9,672 bases of DNA from Phycisphaerae bacterium (GCA_029260195.1 JAJDDS010000352.1:1-9672), one strand, 5' to 3'. Positions 1 through 7,070 are shown, counted from the first letter of the stretch. A program made the numbers and translations. The notes: generated from the letters alone by a model not told the origin.

Positions 1-222
1 ATTTTCGATTGTTACTTTACGGTTCATGTCAGATGGCCATCATACGCGCGGAGTCTCAGCCCACAACCGGCGGTGCCCATCTTAGGACGGCGTGATGGCA
101 TTATCCACGCAGAATCATTGCGGAATGCAAGAAAAGATGCATTTGCATAGGTGGACATGCGGTGGTGGTTGCCGCCATGGTACGTTGGGCGGGTTGCTGG
201 CTTCGAGAACGATGGGGTCTGG

Positions 223-230
223 TATATACT
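223..230 (+). promoter_or_regulatory. Candidate -10 element for the pabB operon
   Basis: TATACT at 225-230 matches five of six bases of the sigma70 -10 consensus. TG at 220-221 places an extended -10 motif in front of the overlapping TATATA at 223-228. No good -35 is present at 17 nt (TTCGAG at 202-207 is poor). The expected transcription start near 236-238 is only a few bases before the ATG at 241, so a transcript from here would be nearly leaderless. This is sequence similarity only. Confidence 0.3.
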
Positions 231-240
231 TGGCCGCGAT

Positions 241-1659
241 ATGGCGACGCGTGGGACGAACGGTGCGGTGTTGGTGCGGCGTCTGGTGGAGGGTCCGGCG
301 GTGGCGTCGGCTGTATGCGCCATTGCGGATGGGCGCGAACCTTTCGTGCTGGAGCGGACAGGACCGGGGACGTCTGGGGGGCGGTATTCGATTCTGGGGT
401 ACGACCCGATTGATCAGTTCTGGGTGCGGCGGGGGCACGTCAGCGGGTGGTTGGATCGATTCGCGGAGCGCGTCGGTCCGGCAGACGAAGGTCTTCGGGC
501 GGCGGGAGTGCCGTTGGTCGGGGGTTGGGTGGGATTCGCGGGCTACGAGGCGGGGGTGGCGCTCGGGGCGACCGCCTGCACGATGCTGGGGGATCTGGCG
601 CTGCCGATCGTGTGGTTCGGGCTGTACGACACGGTTGCGGTGTTCGATCACTTGGAAAACGTGTGGCGGCTGGTTGCGGCGGACGTTCCGGGGTGCGTCG
701 AACGCGGTTCGAAGTCGGATCGGTTGGACCGGTTGGAGCGTATGTTGCGCGGCGGATCGGGGCTGCGACCTGTCGACTGGTCGCGAGGGATTGCGGATGA
801 GCCGGTGGCGTCGATGTCGCGGGCGTCGTATTTCGATCGGGTAGCGCGTGCGAAGGCGTACATCGCGGCGGGCGAGATCTACCAAATGAATCTGACGCAG
901 CGGTTCACGGCGCGGACGGACGCGTCGGCGCTCGAGGTTTACCGGCGATTGCGGGTCGCGAATCCTGGGGCGTACTCGGCGCTGCTGATGTGCGGTGGGT
1001 CGGCTGTTCTCAGTTCGTCGCCGGAGTTGTTCATCGAGCTGCGCGATGGTGTGATTACCACTCGTCCCATCAAGGGGACGAGGCCGCGGACCGGGGAGGC
1101 GGTGATGGATGCCGTGCGCCGGCGGGAGTTGGCGCGCAGCGAGAAAGACGGAGCTGAGTTGGCGATGATCGTCGATCTGTCGCGCAACGATTTGGGTCGG
1201 GTGTGTGCGTTCGGGTCGGTGCGCGTTGAGCGGGCGGCTGACTTGGAAACGCATCCAACGGTTTATCATCTGGTGGCGACGGTGACGGGGCGGCTGCGGG
1301 ATGAGTTGTGTTGGGCGGACGTGTTGCGGGCGAGCTTTCCGGGTGGGTCGATCACGGGTTGTCCGAAAATCCGGGCGATGGAGATCATCAACGAGTTGGA
1401 GACGACGGAGCGAAGCGTGTACTGTGGGAGCATCGGATACATCGGGCTGGACGGTTCGATGTGTTTGAACATCGCGATCCGCACGATGGTGCTGGATCGG
1501 GGGGACTTGCACCTGTTCGGCGGGGGGGCGATCGTGGCGGACAGCGACGCGGCGGAGGAGTATGAGGAGATGTTGGCGAAGACGGCTGGGATGATGCGGG
1601 CGTTGCGGGCTCGTGATCCGGCGGCGTCCGACGACGGAACATGGGAGAGATCGGCGTGA
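241..1659 (+). CDS. pabB: Aminodeoxychorismate synthase component I (PabB)
   Basis: PabB converts chorismate plus ammonia to 4-amino-4-deoxychorismate in the cytoplasm, the first step of the p-aminobenzoate branch of folate synthesis. The ammonia normally comes from the PabA amidotransferase. From the ATG at 241 the protein is 472 aa, close to E. coli PabB. An N-terminal TrpE/PabB domain is followed by the chorismate-binding domain (about 195-455). Visible motifs are GEIYQMNLTQRF (211-222), SSPELF (259-264), PIKGT (276-280, with the Lys typical of PabB where anthranilate synthases have PIAGT), GSITGCPK (369-376) and the acidic end near EEYEEM (439-444). The frame is open back to a GTG at 151, but codon use there is poor and family alignment favours a start near 241. 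The GTG codons at 265 and 271 are alternatives; none has a clear ribosome binding site. No pabA is in the window. TrpE is the main alternative and is made less likely by the Lys and by pabC next door. Confidence 0.9.
   Translation: MATRGTNGAVLVRRLVEGPAVASAVCAIADGREPFVLERTGPGTSGGRYSILGYDPIDQFWVRRGHVSGWLDRFAERVGPADEGLRAAGVPLVGGWVGFAGYEAGVALGATACTMLGDLALPIVWFGLYDTVAVFDHLENVWRLVAADVPGCVERGSKSDRLDRLERMLRGGSGLRPVDWSRGIADEPVASMSRASYFDRVARAKAYIAAGEIYQMNLTQRFTARTDASALEVYRRLRVANPGAYSALLMCGGSAVLSSSPELFIELRDGVITTRPIKGTRPRTGEAVMDAVRRRELARSEKDGAELAMIVDLSRNDLGRVCAFGSVRVERAADLETHPTVYHLVATVTGRLRDELCWADVLRASFPGGSITGCPKIRAMEIINELETTERSVYCGSIGYIGLDGSMCLNIAIRTMVLDRGDLHLFGGGAIVADSDAAEEYEEMLAKTAGMMRALRARDPAASDDGTWERSA
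1643..1650 (+). promoter_or_regulatory. Ribosome binding site deciding the pabC start
   Basis: GGGAGAGA lies within the pabB end and ends 5 nt before the GTG at 1656. This favours GTG 1656 over the in-frame ATG at 1641, which would have no ribosome binding site. The choice gives a GTGA start/stop overlap and an N-terminus beginning MKHFVLLDGTF, which fits the family. Confidence 0.6.
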
Positions 1660-2525
1660 AGCATTTCGTTTTACTCGACGGGACCTTTGTCGCGGCATCG
1701 GAAGCGCGGATCAGCGTACACAATGCGGGTTGGTTGCACGGGGCGGGTCTGTTCGAGACGCTGCGCGCGGAGGGGGGTCGGGTGTTTCGGTTTGCGGAAC
1801 ACCTGGAACGGTTGGTGGGTTCGGCGGACAAGCTGCTGGTGCGCCCGGACGGTGCGCGTCTTCCGTGTGCGAATGAGCTATCGGAGTTGTTGGAGCGGAA
1901 CGGGCTGACGGAGGGTCGGATTCGGCTGACGGTAACGGCGGGGGACGTACTTGCGGGTTCGGATGACGGTGGCCAATTGCTGACGGTGTGTGTGACGGCG
2001 TCGCCGCCGGCGAGCTATCCGGAGTCGTTGTACGAGACGGGTGTGGGCGTAGTGATTTGCAAGTACCGGCAGTCGATTCACGATCCGCTGGCGGGTCATA
2101 AGACGACGAACTATCTGCCGCGGCTCATCGCACTGCGGCAGGCGAGCGAGGTGAGCTGCGCGGAGGCGTTGTGGTTTACGCCTGAGAATCTGCTGGCGGA
2201 GGGGTCGATTAGCAACGTGTTTGTGGTGTCGGGGGGCGTGGTGAAGACGCCGCCTTTGTCGACGCCGGTGTTGCCGGGGATCGCGCGGCGGGTCGTGCTC
2301 GAGATGTGTGTGGAGGAGGATCGGCGAGTTGACGAGTCGGCGATCAACATCAACGATCTGCTGGATGCGGACGAGGTGTTTCTGACCAACTCGATCATGC
2401 AGGTTCTTCCGGTGGTGCGCATCGAACAGCGTGAGATCGGCGGTGGGAAGCCCGGCGTGGTGGCGAAGGAGCTTCTGGATCGATATCGGGCGTGCGTGGA
2501 AAGGGAGTGTCGTGGCGATGGGTAA
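1656..2525 (+). CDS. pabC: Aminodeoxychorismate lyase (PabC), class IV aminotransferase fold
   Basis: PabC is a PLP enzyme that splits 4-amino-4-deoxychorismate into p-aminobenzoate and pyruvate. The 289 aa product is near the usual family length. Visible class IV features are the N-terminal HNAGWLHGAGLFETLR (22-37), the PLP-binding Lys149 in GHKTTNYLPR (147-156), the Glu182 region EGSISNVFV (182-190) that contacts the pyridine nitrogen, STPVLPGIAR (202-211) and NSIMQVLPV (245-253). The gene overlaps pabB by 4 nt (GTGA). The adjacent pabB is the main reason to choose lyase over branched-chain or D-amino-acid aminotransferase, since these share the fold and motifs and are hard to separate by eye. 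pabB plus pabC gives the p-aminobenzoate branch except for PabA. Confidence 0.82.
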   Translation: MKHFVLLDGTFVAASEARISVHNAGWLHGAGLFETLRAEGGRVFRFAEHLERLVGSADKLLVRPDGARLPCANELSELLERNGLTEGRIRLTVTAGDVLAGSDDGGQLLTVCVTASPPASYPESLYETGVGVVICKYRQSIHDPLAGHKTTNYLPRLIALRQASEVSCAEALWFTPENLLAEGSISNVFVVSGGVVKTPPLSTPVLPGIARRVVLEMCVEEDRRVDESAININDLLDADEVFLTNSIMQVLPVVRIEQREIGGGKPGVVAKELLDRYRACVERECRGDG

Positions 2526-3645
2526 GCGAACGGACCCCGCGCGGGTCGTGGAGGTTTGCGAGGTTCTGGAGGCGCTGGCGCCGTTGCGGCTGGCGCAGAG
2601 TTGGGACAACGTGGGGTTGCTGGCTGGCGACCATGATGCGGAGGTGCGGCGCATCATGCTGTGCATCGACCTGACGGGCGCCGTGGTTGAGGAATCGATC
2701 GAGCGGGGAGTTGAGTTCGTAGTCGCCTATCATCCGCCGCTGTTCAAGCCGATCCGCCGACTGACAGTGCCAAGCGATGACACTTCCGGATTGATGTTCC
2801 GGTGCATTCGGGCGGGCGTCGCGGTGTATTCGACGCACACCGCTCTGGATGCGGCGGAGGGGGGTACAAACGATCGGATCGCCGGGTTGTGTGGAATCAC
2901 GGAAACGCAGCCGCTCGAGTACGCGGAGGGCGATGACGGCGCGGCGTGCAAGATCGTTGTGTTCGTGCCCGCCGATGAGGCGGACGGGGTGGCGGAGGCG
3001 ATGTTCGCCGTGGGCGCGGGGCGGATCGGGGACTACCGGCGGTGCAGTTTTCGATTGCCGGGGACAGGGACGTTTTACGGGGGCGAATCGACGCGTCCGG
3101 CGGTGGGGGAGGCCGGTCGATACGAGACGGTGGAGGAGATTCGGCTGGAATCGGTGACGCCGCGGTCGGCTGTCGCGGGCGTGGTTGAGGCGTTGCGCTC
3201 CGCGCATTCGTACGATGAGGCGGCGTTCGATATTTATCCACTGCGGTCGGTGCCGGAGCGTGGGATCGGTCGGCGTGGGGCGTTGCCGAAGGCGATGACG
3301 TTAGGGGCGCTGGCGGGAATGCTGATGGATCGGGCGGGCGCGGCGTGCGCCCAGATTGTGGGGGAGGCGGATCAGGAAATCGCTCGAGCGGTGATTTGTG
3401 TGGGGGCTGCGGGGTCGCTCCCGTTTAAGGTGGGTGTGGGGGAGGGGGATGTGATCATCACGGGTGAGATACGTCATCATGACGCGCTGACGATTCGTCG
3501 GAAGGGATGTTGTGCGATCGCGCTGGGGCATTGGACGAGTGAGCGTCCTGTGCTCGAATCGTTCGGTCGGGCCGTGGGGGAGCGGTTGCCGTCGTTGGAA
3601 GTGATCGTCAGCGAGGCGGACAGCGAGCCGTTCGCACCGGCGTGA
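2518..3645 (+). CDS. Nif3/YqfO-family dinuclear metal-centre protein
   Basis: Nif3-like proteins are conserved hexameric, dinuclear-metal proteins of unsettled function; some databases call them GTP cyclohydrolase 1 type 2 homologs. The ATG at 2518 gives 375 aa, the long YqfO form. The N-terminal half shows SWDNVGLLAGD (28-38), YHPPLF (71-76) and STHTALDAAEGGTND (105-119, metal ligand Asp111). A PII-like insert covers roughly 144-242. The C-terminal half has ITGEIRHHD (314-322) and GHWTSERP (337-344), where His338 and Glu342 are the likely ligands. The first His of the common HHP motif is Tyr71, as in eukaryotic NIF3L1 proteins. The start overlaps pabC by 8 nt, with AAGGGAG at 2501-2507. A GTG at 2512, two codons earlier, is an alternative start. 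The operon context with folate and preQ0 genes is suggestive of a pterin- or GTP-related role but does not prove one. Confidence 0.88.
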   Translation: MGKRTDPARVVEVCEVLEALAPLRLAQSWDNVGLLAGDHDAEVRRIMLCIDLTGAVVEESIERGVEFVVAYHPPLFKPIRRLTVPSDDTSGLMFRCIRAGVAVYSTHTALDAAEGGTNDRIAGLCGITETQPLEYAEGDDGAACKIVVFVPADEADGVAEAMFAVGAGRIGDYRRCSFRLPGTGTFYGGESTRPAVGEAGRYETVEEIRLESVTPRSAVAGVVEALRSAHSYDEAAFDIYPLRSVPERGIGRRGALPKAMTLGALAGMLMDRAGAACAQIVGEADQEIARAVICVGAAGSLPFKVGVGEGDVIITGEIRHHDALTIRRKGCCAIALGHWTSERPVLESFGRAVGERLPSLEVIVSEADSEPFAPA

Positions 3646-4337
3646 TGGCAATGATGGGCGACGCTGTTGTATTGTTGTCGGGCGGGGTCGATTCGACGAC
3701 GACGGCTGCGCTTGCGGTTGGGCGCGGTTTCGAGCTGTGCGCGCTGACGGTTGACTATGGGCAACGGCATGCGGTGGAACTGGCGGCTGCGGAGCGGGTT
3801 GCGGCGGCGCTGGGGGTGAAGCGTCACGTATTGCAGCGGATTGACTTGCGGGTATTCGGGGGGTCGGCGTTGACGGACTCGATTGAGGTGCCGATTGATC
3901 GAGACTCGATCGCGGCGGGTGACGACATTCCGGTGACGTACGTGCCGGCGCGGAACACGATTTTTCTGGCGCACGCGCTGGCGTTCGCGGAATCAATTGG
4001 AGGGTTTGACATTTTCATCGGTGCGAATGCGGTGGACTACAGCGGGTATCCGGATTGTCGTCCGGCGTTCGTTGAGAAATTTGAGGAGTTGGCGAATCTG
4101 GCGACGTCCGCCGGTGTTCGTGGCGCGGGGCGGTTTCGGATTCACGCGCCGCTGATTGAGATGACCAAGGCGGAGATCATCGCGGAAGGGGTCCGGTTGG
4201 GCGTCGACTACGGGCTGACGCATAGCTGCTATGTTCCGACGAACGCGGGAGACGCCTGCGGTCGGTGTGACAGTTGCGTGTTGCGGCGGAAGGGGTTTGC
4301 GGAGGCGGGCCTTGCGGACCCGATACGGTACGCATGA
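3645..4337 (+). CDS. queC: 7-cyano-7-deazaguanine (preQ0) synthase QueC
   Basis: QueC uses ATP and ammonia to convert 7-carboxy-7-deazaguanine to preQ0, the precursor of queuosine in tRNA and of other deazapurines. The 230 aa product has the complete family pattern: the ATP-binding P-loop SGGVDSTT (12-19), VDYGQRH (36-42), YVPARNTIFL (99-108), GANAVDYSGYPDCRP (126-140), and the zinc site with Cys195, Cys205, Cys208 and Cys211 in the C-terminal part. The ATG at 3645 shares one base with the Nif3 stop (TGATG). A GTG at 3642 and ATGs at 3651 and 3654 are possible alternatives. No ribosome binding site is evident, so translation probably depends on coupling. The partner genes queD, queE and queF are not in the window. 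Confidence 0.96.
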   Translation: MAMMGDAVVLLSGGVDSTTTAALAVGRGFELCALTVDYGQRHAVELAAAERVAAALGVKRHVLQRIDLRVFGGSALTDSIEVPIDRDSIAAGDDIPVTYVPARNTIFLAHALAFAESIGGFDIFIGANAVDYSGYPDCRPAFVEKFEELANLATSAGVRGAGRFRIHAPLIEMTKAEIIAEGVRLGVDYGLTHSCYVPTNAGDACGRCDSCVLRRKGFAEAGLADPIRYA

Positions 4338-5023
4338 CGGCGAAGACCGAGCGTGTGGAGTTTGGGTCGGCGCTTGGCGCGGGGTTGAAGTCACTGGGGA
4401 TTAAGCTGTCCGATGCGCAGCGAGGGAAGCTGTGGGACTATCGCGAGCTGGTCGTTGAAGCCAACAAGGAGTTTAATCTGACGCGGATCACAGGGCCGCG
4501 GGATTTTGCGGTGAAGCATCACATCGACGCGCTGGCGGTGTTGCGCTGGTGTCGGCAGTCGAGCGTTCCGGTGGGGCGTGTTCTGGACGTAGGGACCGGC
4601 GCGGGCGTGCCGGCTGTTTCGCTGGCGATCGCGGAGCCGAGTTGGTTGGTTACGGCGCTCGATGGTACGGGGAAGAAAGTGCGGTTTGTGGCGGATGTGG
4701 CGCGGGCGTTGAAGCTGTGCAACCTGTCAGCCATCCACGGCCGCGCGGAGGAATGGCGCGGTGAGGACGAATTCGATCTGGTCCTGTTCAAGGCGGTTGG
4801 ATCGTTGGCGCGTTGCCTCGCGTGGGCGCGTCCGCACCTGATGAGCGGCGGTCGGGCGATCATCTACAAGACCGACAAGGTGGCGGACGACGAGATTGCG
4901 GAGGCGCGCAAGGTGGCGAAGCGGCTTCGGTATTCGGCGGCCAAGCATTTCGAATACAAGCTGCGGGACGGTGACGAGGAGCGGTCACGGGTTTTGTGGA
5001 TCTTTCGTCAGGTCGGGCACTAG
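4334..5023 (+). CDS. rsmG: 16S rRNA (guanine-527-N7)-methyltransferase RsmG/GidB
   Basis: RsmG transfers a methyl group from S-adenosylmethionine to N7 of G527 of 16S rRNA; in several bacteria its loss gives low-level streptomycin resistance. The 229 aa product is slightly longer than the E. coli enzyme because of an extra N-terminal stretch. Visible motifs are NKEFNLTRIT (44-53), HHIDAL (62-67), the SAM-binding loop LDVGTGAGVPAVSLAI (84-99), KKVRF (114-118), GRAEEW (136-141) and FKAVGSLARCLAWA (152-165). At the last of these the usual family pattern begins SRA, so the Arg is replaced by Lys. The ATG at 4334 overlaps the queC stop as ATGA. There is no nearby ribosome binding site, consistent with translational coupling. 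It is the last gene of the operon and overlaps the opposing anti-sigma gene by 39 nt. Confidence 0.94.
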   Translation: MTAKTERVEFGSALGAGLKSLGIKLSDAQRGKLWDYRELVVEANKEFNLTRITGPRDFAVKHHIDALAVLRWCRQSSVPVGRVLDVGTGAGVPAVSLAIAEPSWLVTALDGTGKKVRFVADVARALKLCNLSAIHGRAEEWRGEDEFDLVLFKAVGSLARCLAWARPHLMSGGRAIIYKTDKVADDEIAEARKVAKRLRYSAAKHFEYKLRDGDEERSRVLWIFRQVGH

Positions 5024-6415
5024 CCTGCCTGGTGGTCCGGGCGGTGGAGTTGGCGTCTTTGGGGCGGTCAGGCGGATGTGAACGCGCCGCGTTGGTTGGA
5101 TGGTGGACTGGGGGATCACTGTATCGATCGCGCCGAGCGAGGGTTGTTCGCGAAATCCGGGCGGGGGTGCGCCTCCGCCACGCCCTCGCCGCTGTGCGAC
5201 CTGTGCGTCCTTGCGGTAGTTGTGGTCCTTTCCAGGCGCTTGGGCGGCGGGCCAACCTTCGATCGCGGGTTGACCTCGCGCGGCCTGCGACGGAACTTGG
5301 CGCACGGGTAGCATGGCCAGCAACTGCTGCGTCTGAGACCAGCCATGGGCGCTGACAGCGTCTCCGACGGAGAGTGCGACCTCGCGTCGTGCGGCGGGCG
5401 CGGCGTCGAAGATACCGAGGAGTCGGTGGACTTGGCGGTCGGTCAGATCGGCGTGAATCTCCATGTCGCCGAGCGGCGTTACGCGTGCGTTGTTTTCGAA
5501 TCGGACGCCGGTTAACTCCTCGACGGCCTTCTCCGTAGGCGAGCGCGAGTGCTCCCTTTGATCCGCGAGGAAGCGGGTGAGCCGCGTTCTACACCATCGC
5601 AGATCGTCGGCGTCCGCGCAGGTGATCTCCAAACGGATCGGTGGGGCGGTCTTGGCGATGACGGTCTGACTATGGCGTTCCTTCTTCTCGAGTGCGCCGC
5701 TTTCATCGGTCGGCGCCGCGGTGGCGAGGCGCTCGATTATCATCGCGCCTGACGTGCGCGTCGACGCGAGACTGTCCGTCGTCGCGGGTTCCGGCGCGCC
5801 CCGGATCTTCGCGGCGACATCGTCGAACGCCTGATGCTCTTCCCGCTCGCGGGCAAAGCCTCGGTCGGTTTCCGATGGCATATCCGCCTTGGCGAGCTTG
5901 ATTGGCTCGGCGCGGCTGTCTGCCGCATCGGCATCGAGTTTGGCGGCGGGTGCGGCTGGTAGAGCGACTTCGGTCGCGATTTCAGTGAAGGTCTCCCGTG
6001 ACCCATCGACTGCGCTCGGTCCGGTAACGAGGGATTGCGGTTCGCCGTGGTCACGTGTGGTTCGCATGGACCATAGGCCGACGGTGACGGTGACGGCGAG
6101 CAGGGCGGCGGTAAGCAAAAGCGATCGTGCGGTGCGCCACCCCGGTCTCGCGTGGATCGGCGCGTCGGACTTATCCCCGAGCAGATCGCTACGTTCGATG
6201 GTGCCCATGACAGCACCCGCTAGATCATGTGGCGCGGGCCTGCGCGGCAGCCCGCGCACCAACTCGACTGTGTCGCGGATGCTGGCGAGCTTGTCGCGTG
6301 CGGCTGGATTGCTCCGCAGCACCTCCTCGATGCGTGCGCGCTCCATCTCGTCGAGTTCTCCGTCGAGGAATGCGGAGAGCTGCTCAGCCAGTTTTTCGGG
6401 ATCGTGGCGCATCAT
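4985..6415 (-). CDS. RseA-like membrane anti-sigma factor
   Basis: The product is predicted to hold the adjacent ECF sigma factor at the inner membrane until a signal releases it. The 476 aa protein has a cytoplasmic N-terminal domain (about 5-75) with EQLSAFLDGEL (11-21), a helix-rich stretch and VMGTIERSD (69-77). This resembles RseA and lacks the HxxxCxxC zinc motif of ZAS anti-sigma factors. One membrane helix lies at about 97-117, followed by about 360 residues predicted to be extracytoplasmic. That part has a low-complexity Ala/Glu-rich linker (120-255), an unrecognised alpha/beta-looking segment (260-360) and a Gly/Arg/Pro-rich tail (405-476). The ATG at 6415 overlaps the sigma stop as ATGA without a clear ribosome binding site; a second ATG follows directly. 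The last 13 codons including the stop overlap rsmG tail to tail. No RseB, DegS or RseP gene is in the window. Confidence 0.75.
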   Translation of the reverse strand: MMRHDPEKLAEQLSAFLDGELDEMERARIEEVLRSNPAARDKLASIRDTVELVRGLPRRPAPHDLAGAVMGTIERSDLLGDKSDAPIHARPGWRTARSLLLTAALLAVTVTVGLWSMRTTRDHGEPQSLVTGPSAVDGSRETFTEIATEVALPAAPAAKLDADAADSRAEPIKLAKADMPSETDRGFAREREEHQAFDDVAAKIRGAPEPATTDSLASTRTSGAMIIERLATAAPTDESGALEKKERHSQTVIAKTAPPIRLEITCADADDLRWCRTRLTRFLADQREHSRSPTEKAVEELTGVRFENNARVTPLGDMEIHADLTDRQVHRLLGIFDAAPAARREVALSVGDAVSAHGWSQTQQLLAMLPVRQVPSQAARGQPAIEGWPAAQAPGKDHNYRKDAQVAQRRGRGGGAPPPGFREQPSLGAIDTVIPQSTIQPTRRVHIRLTAPKTPTPPPGPPGRLVPDLTKDPQNP

Positions 6416-7062
6416 TTTTTTGTGTCCGTCCGCGACGTTAGACTCTCCCCGGTGCGTTCGAGTTCCAATTGCAATGCGGCGCGGGCACGGTGGACCCGCG
6501 ACTTAATGGTCCCGACCTTAACTTCCAAGACGTCGGCGATGCGTTGATAGTCGAATCCTTCGATATCCCGCAGGATGATGACGGCGCGATGTTGCTCGTC
6601 GATCGCGTCCAGCGCGGCGACGACGCGTTCGCGCGTTTCGGCCAGTTCCGCGGCGCGGGCGGGCGCTGGCGTCCGATAGTCGGCGATGCGCTCGGCGGCT
6701 GACATGGGACGCCCAGTGCCCGAGTCGTCTCGGTCTTCGTTGAGCGAGGCGACGAGGCGGAGTTTGGCTTTTTTGCGATGCGACAAGGCCAAGTTCACCG
6801 CGATGCGGAACAGCCAAGTGTAAAACGCGCTTTGGCCCTGGAATCGATCGATCGCGCGAAGGGCCTTGAGGAACGCTTCCTGAGTCAAGTCTCGGGCGTC
6901 TTCGGGGTCTCGGCAGATACGCCAGACGGTGTTGAAGACACGGTCCTGATACCGCACGATGAGCTGCCCGTACGCCTGCACATCCCCCGCCTGGACACTG
7001 CGGACCAGTGACGCTTCCTCTAGGAGGCTGATGGTCGGTTCCGAGTTCACGGCAGCTTCCAT
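6412..7062 (-). CDS. RpoE-type ECF RNA polymerase sigma factor
   Basis: This is an alternative sigma factor expected to direct RNA polymerase to a regulon answering an envelope or extracytoplasmic signal. The 216 aa product has region 2 (about 20-95) with YGQLIVRYQDRVFN (31-44), DARDLTQEAFLKAL (55-68) and the core-binding/-10 segment SAFYTWLFRIAVN (78-90), very like E. coli RpoE. A linker of about 50 residues follows, then region 4 (about 143-200) with the helix-turn-helix RIADVLEVKVGTIKSRVHRA (174-193). The start is the ATG at 7062, with AAGGAGA on the minus strand (7066-7072). It is followed directly by the RseA-like anti-sigma gene, overlapping as ATGA, which is the usual gene order for such pairs. 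Its own promoter region carries an ECF-like element, suggesting autoregulation. The exact ECF group cannot be assigned by eye. Confidence 0.93.
   Translation of the reverse strand: MEAAVNSEPTISLLEEASLVRSVQAGDVQAYGQLIVRYQDRVFNTVWRICRDPEDARDLTQEAFLKALRAIDRFQGQSAFYTWLFRIAVNLALSHRKKAKLRLVASLNEDRDDSGTGRPMSAAERIADYRTPAPARAAELAETRERVVAALDAIDEQHRAVIILRDIEGFDYQRIADVLEVKVGTIKSRVHRARAALQLELERTGESLTSRTDTKK
6415..6421 (-). promoter_or_regulatory. A7 slippery heptamer at the sigma/anti-sigma junction
   Basis: On the minus strand the sigma gene ends ACA AAA AAA TGA. This places a canonical A-AAA-AAA heptamer in the zero frame directly before the stop. A one-base backward slip would make the next codon the ATG of the anti-sigma gene and continue through it. 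The run and its frame are read directly from sequence. Use as a -1 frameshift or polymerase-slippage site is inference. No strong downstream stem or well-spaced upstream ribosome-binding stimulator was found. Confidence 0.4.
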
Positions 7063-7070
7063 ACGTCTCC

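Noticed and set aside
1..150. Open frame 1 from the window edge to TAG at 148-150, possibly the 3' end of an upstream gene
   Set aside because: The codons are AT-rich at the third position, unlike the other genes, and the peptide resembles nothing recognisable. A second frame is also open over part of the stretch.
115..1698. 527-codon open frame on the minus strand opposite pabB
   Set aside because: Its product is Arg/Pro/His-rich without domain features, while the plus strand encodes a clear PabB. Long antisense frames are expected in GC-rich coding DNA.
1878..2666. 262-codon minus-strand frame opposite pabC and the Nif3 gene
   Set aside because: Low-complexity Arg/His/Pro composition and no motifs; it spans two well-supported plus-strand genes.
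5024..5060. Search for a rho-independent terminator after rsmG
   Set aside because: No stem followed by a U-tract was found on either strand.
5889..6506. 205-codon plus-strand frame opposite the sigma/anti-sigma junction
   Set aside because: Ser/Arg-rich shadow of the minus-strand genes with no recognisable domain.
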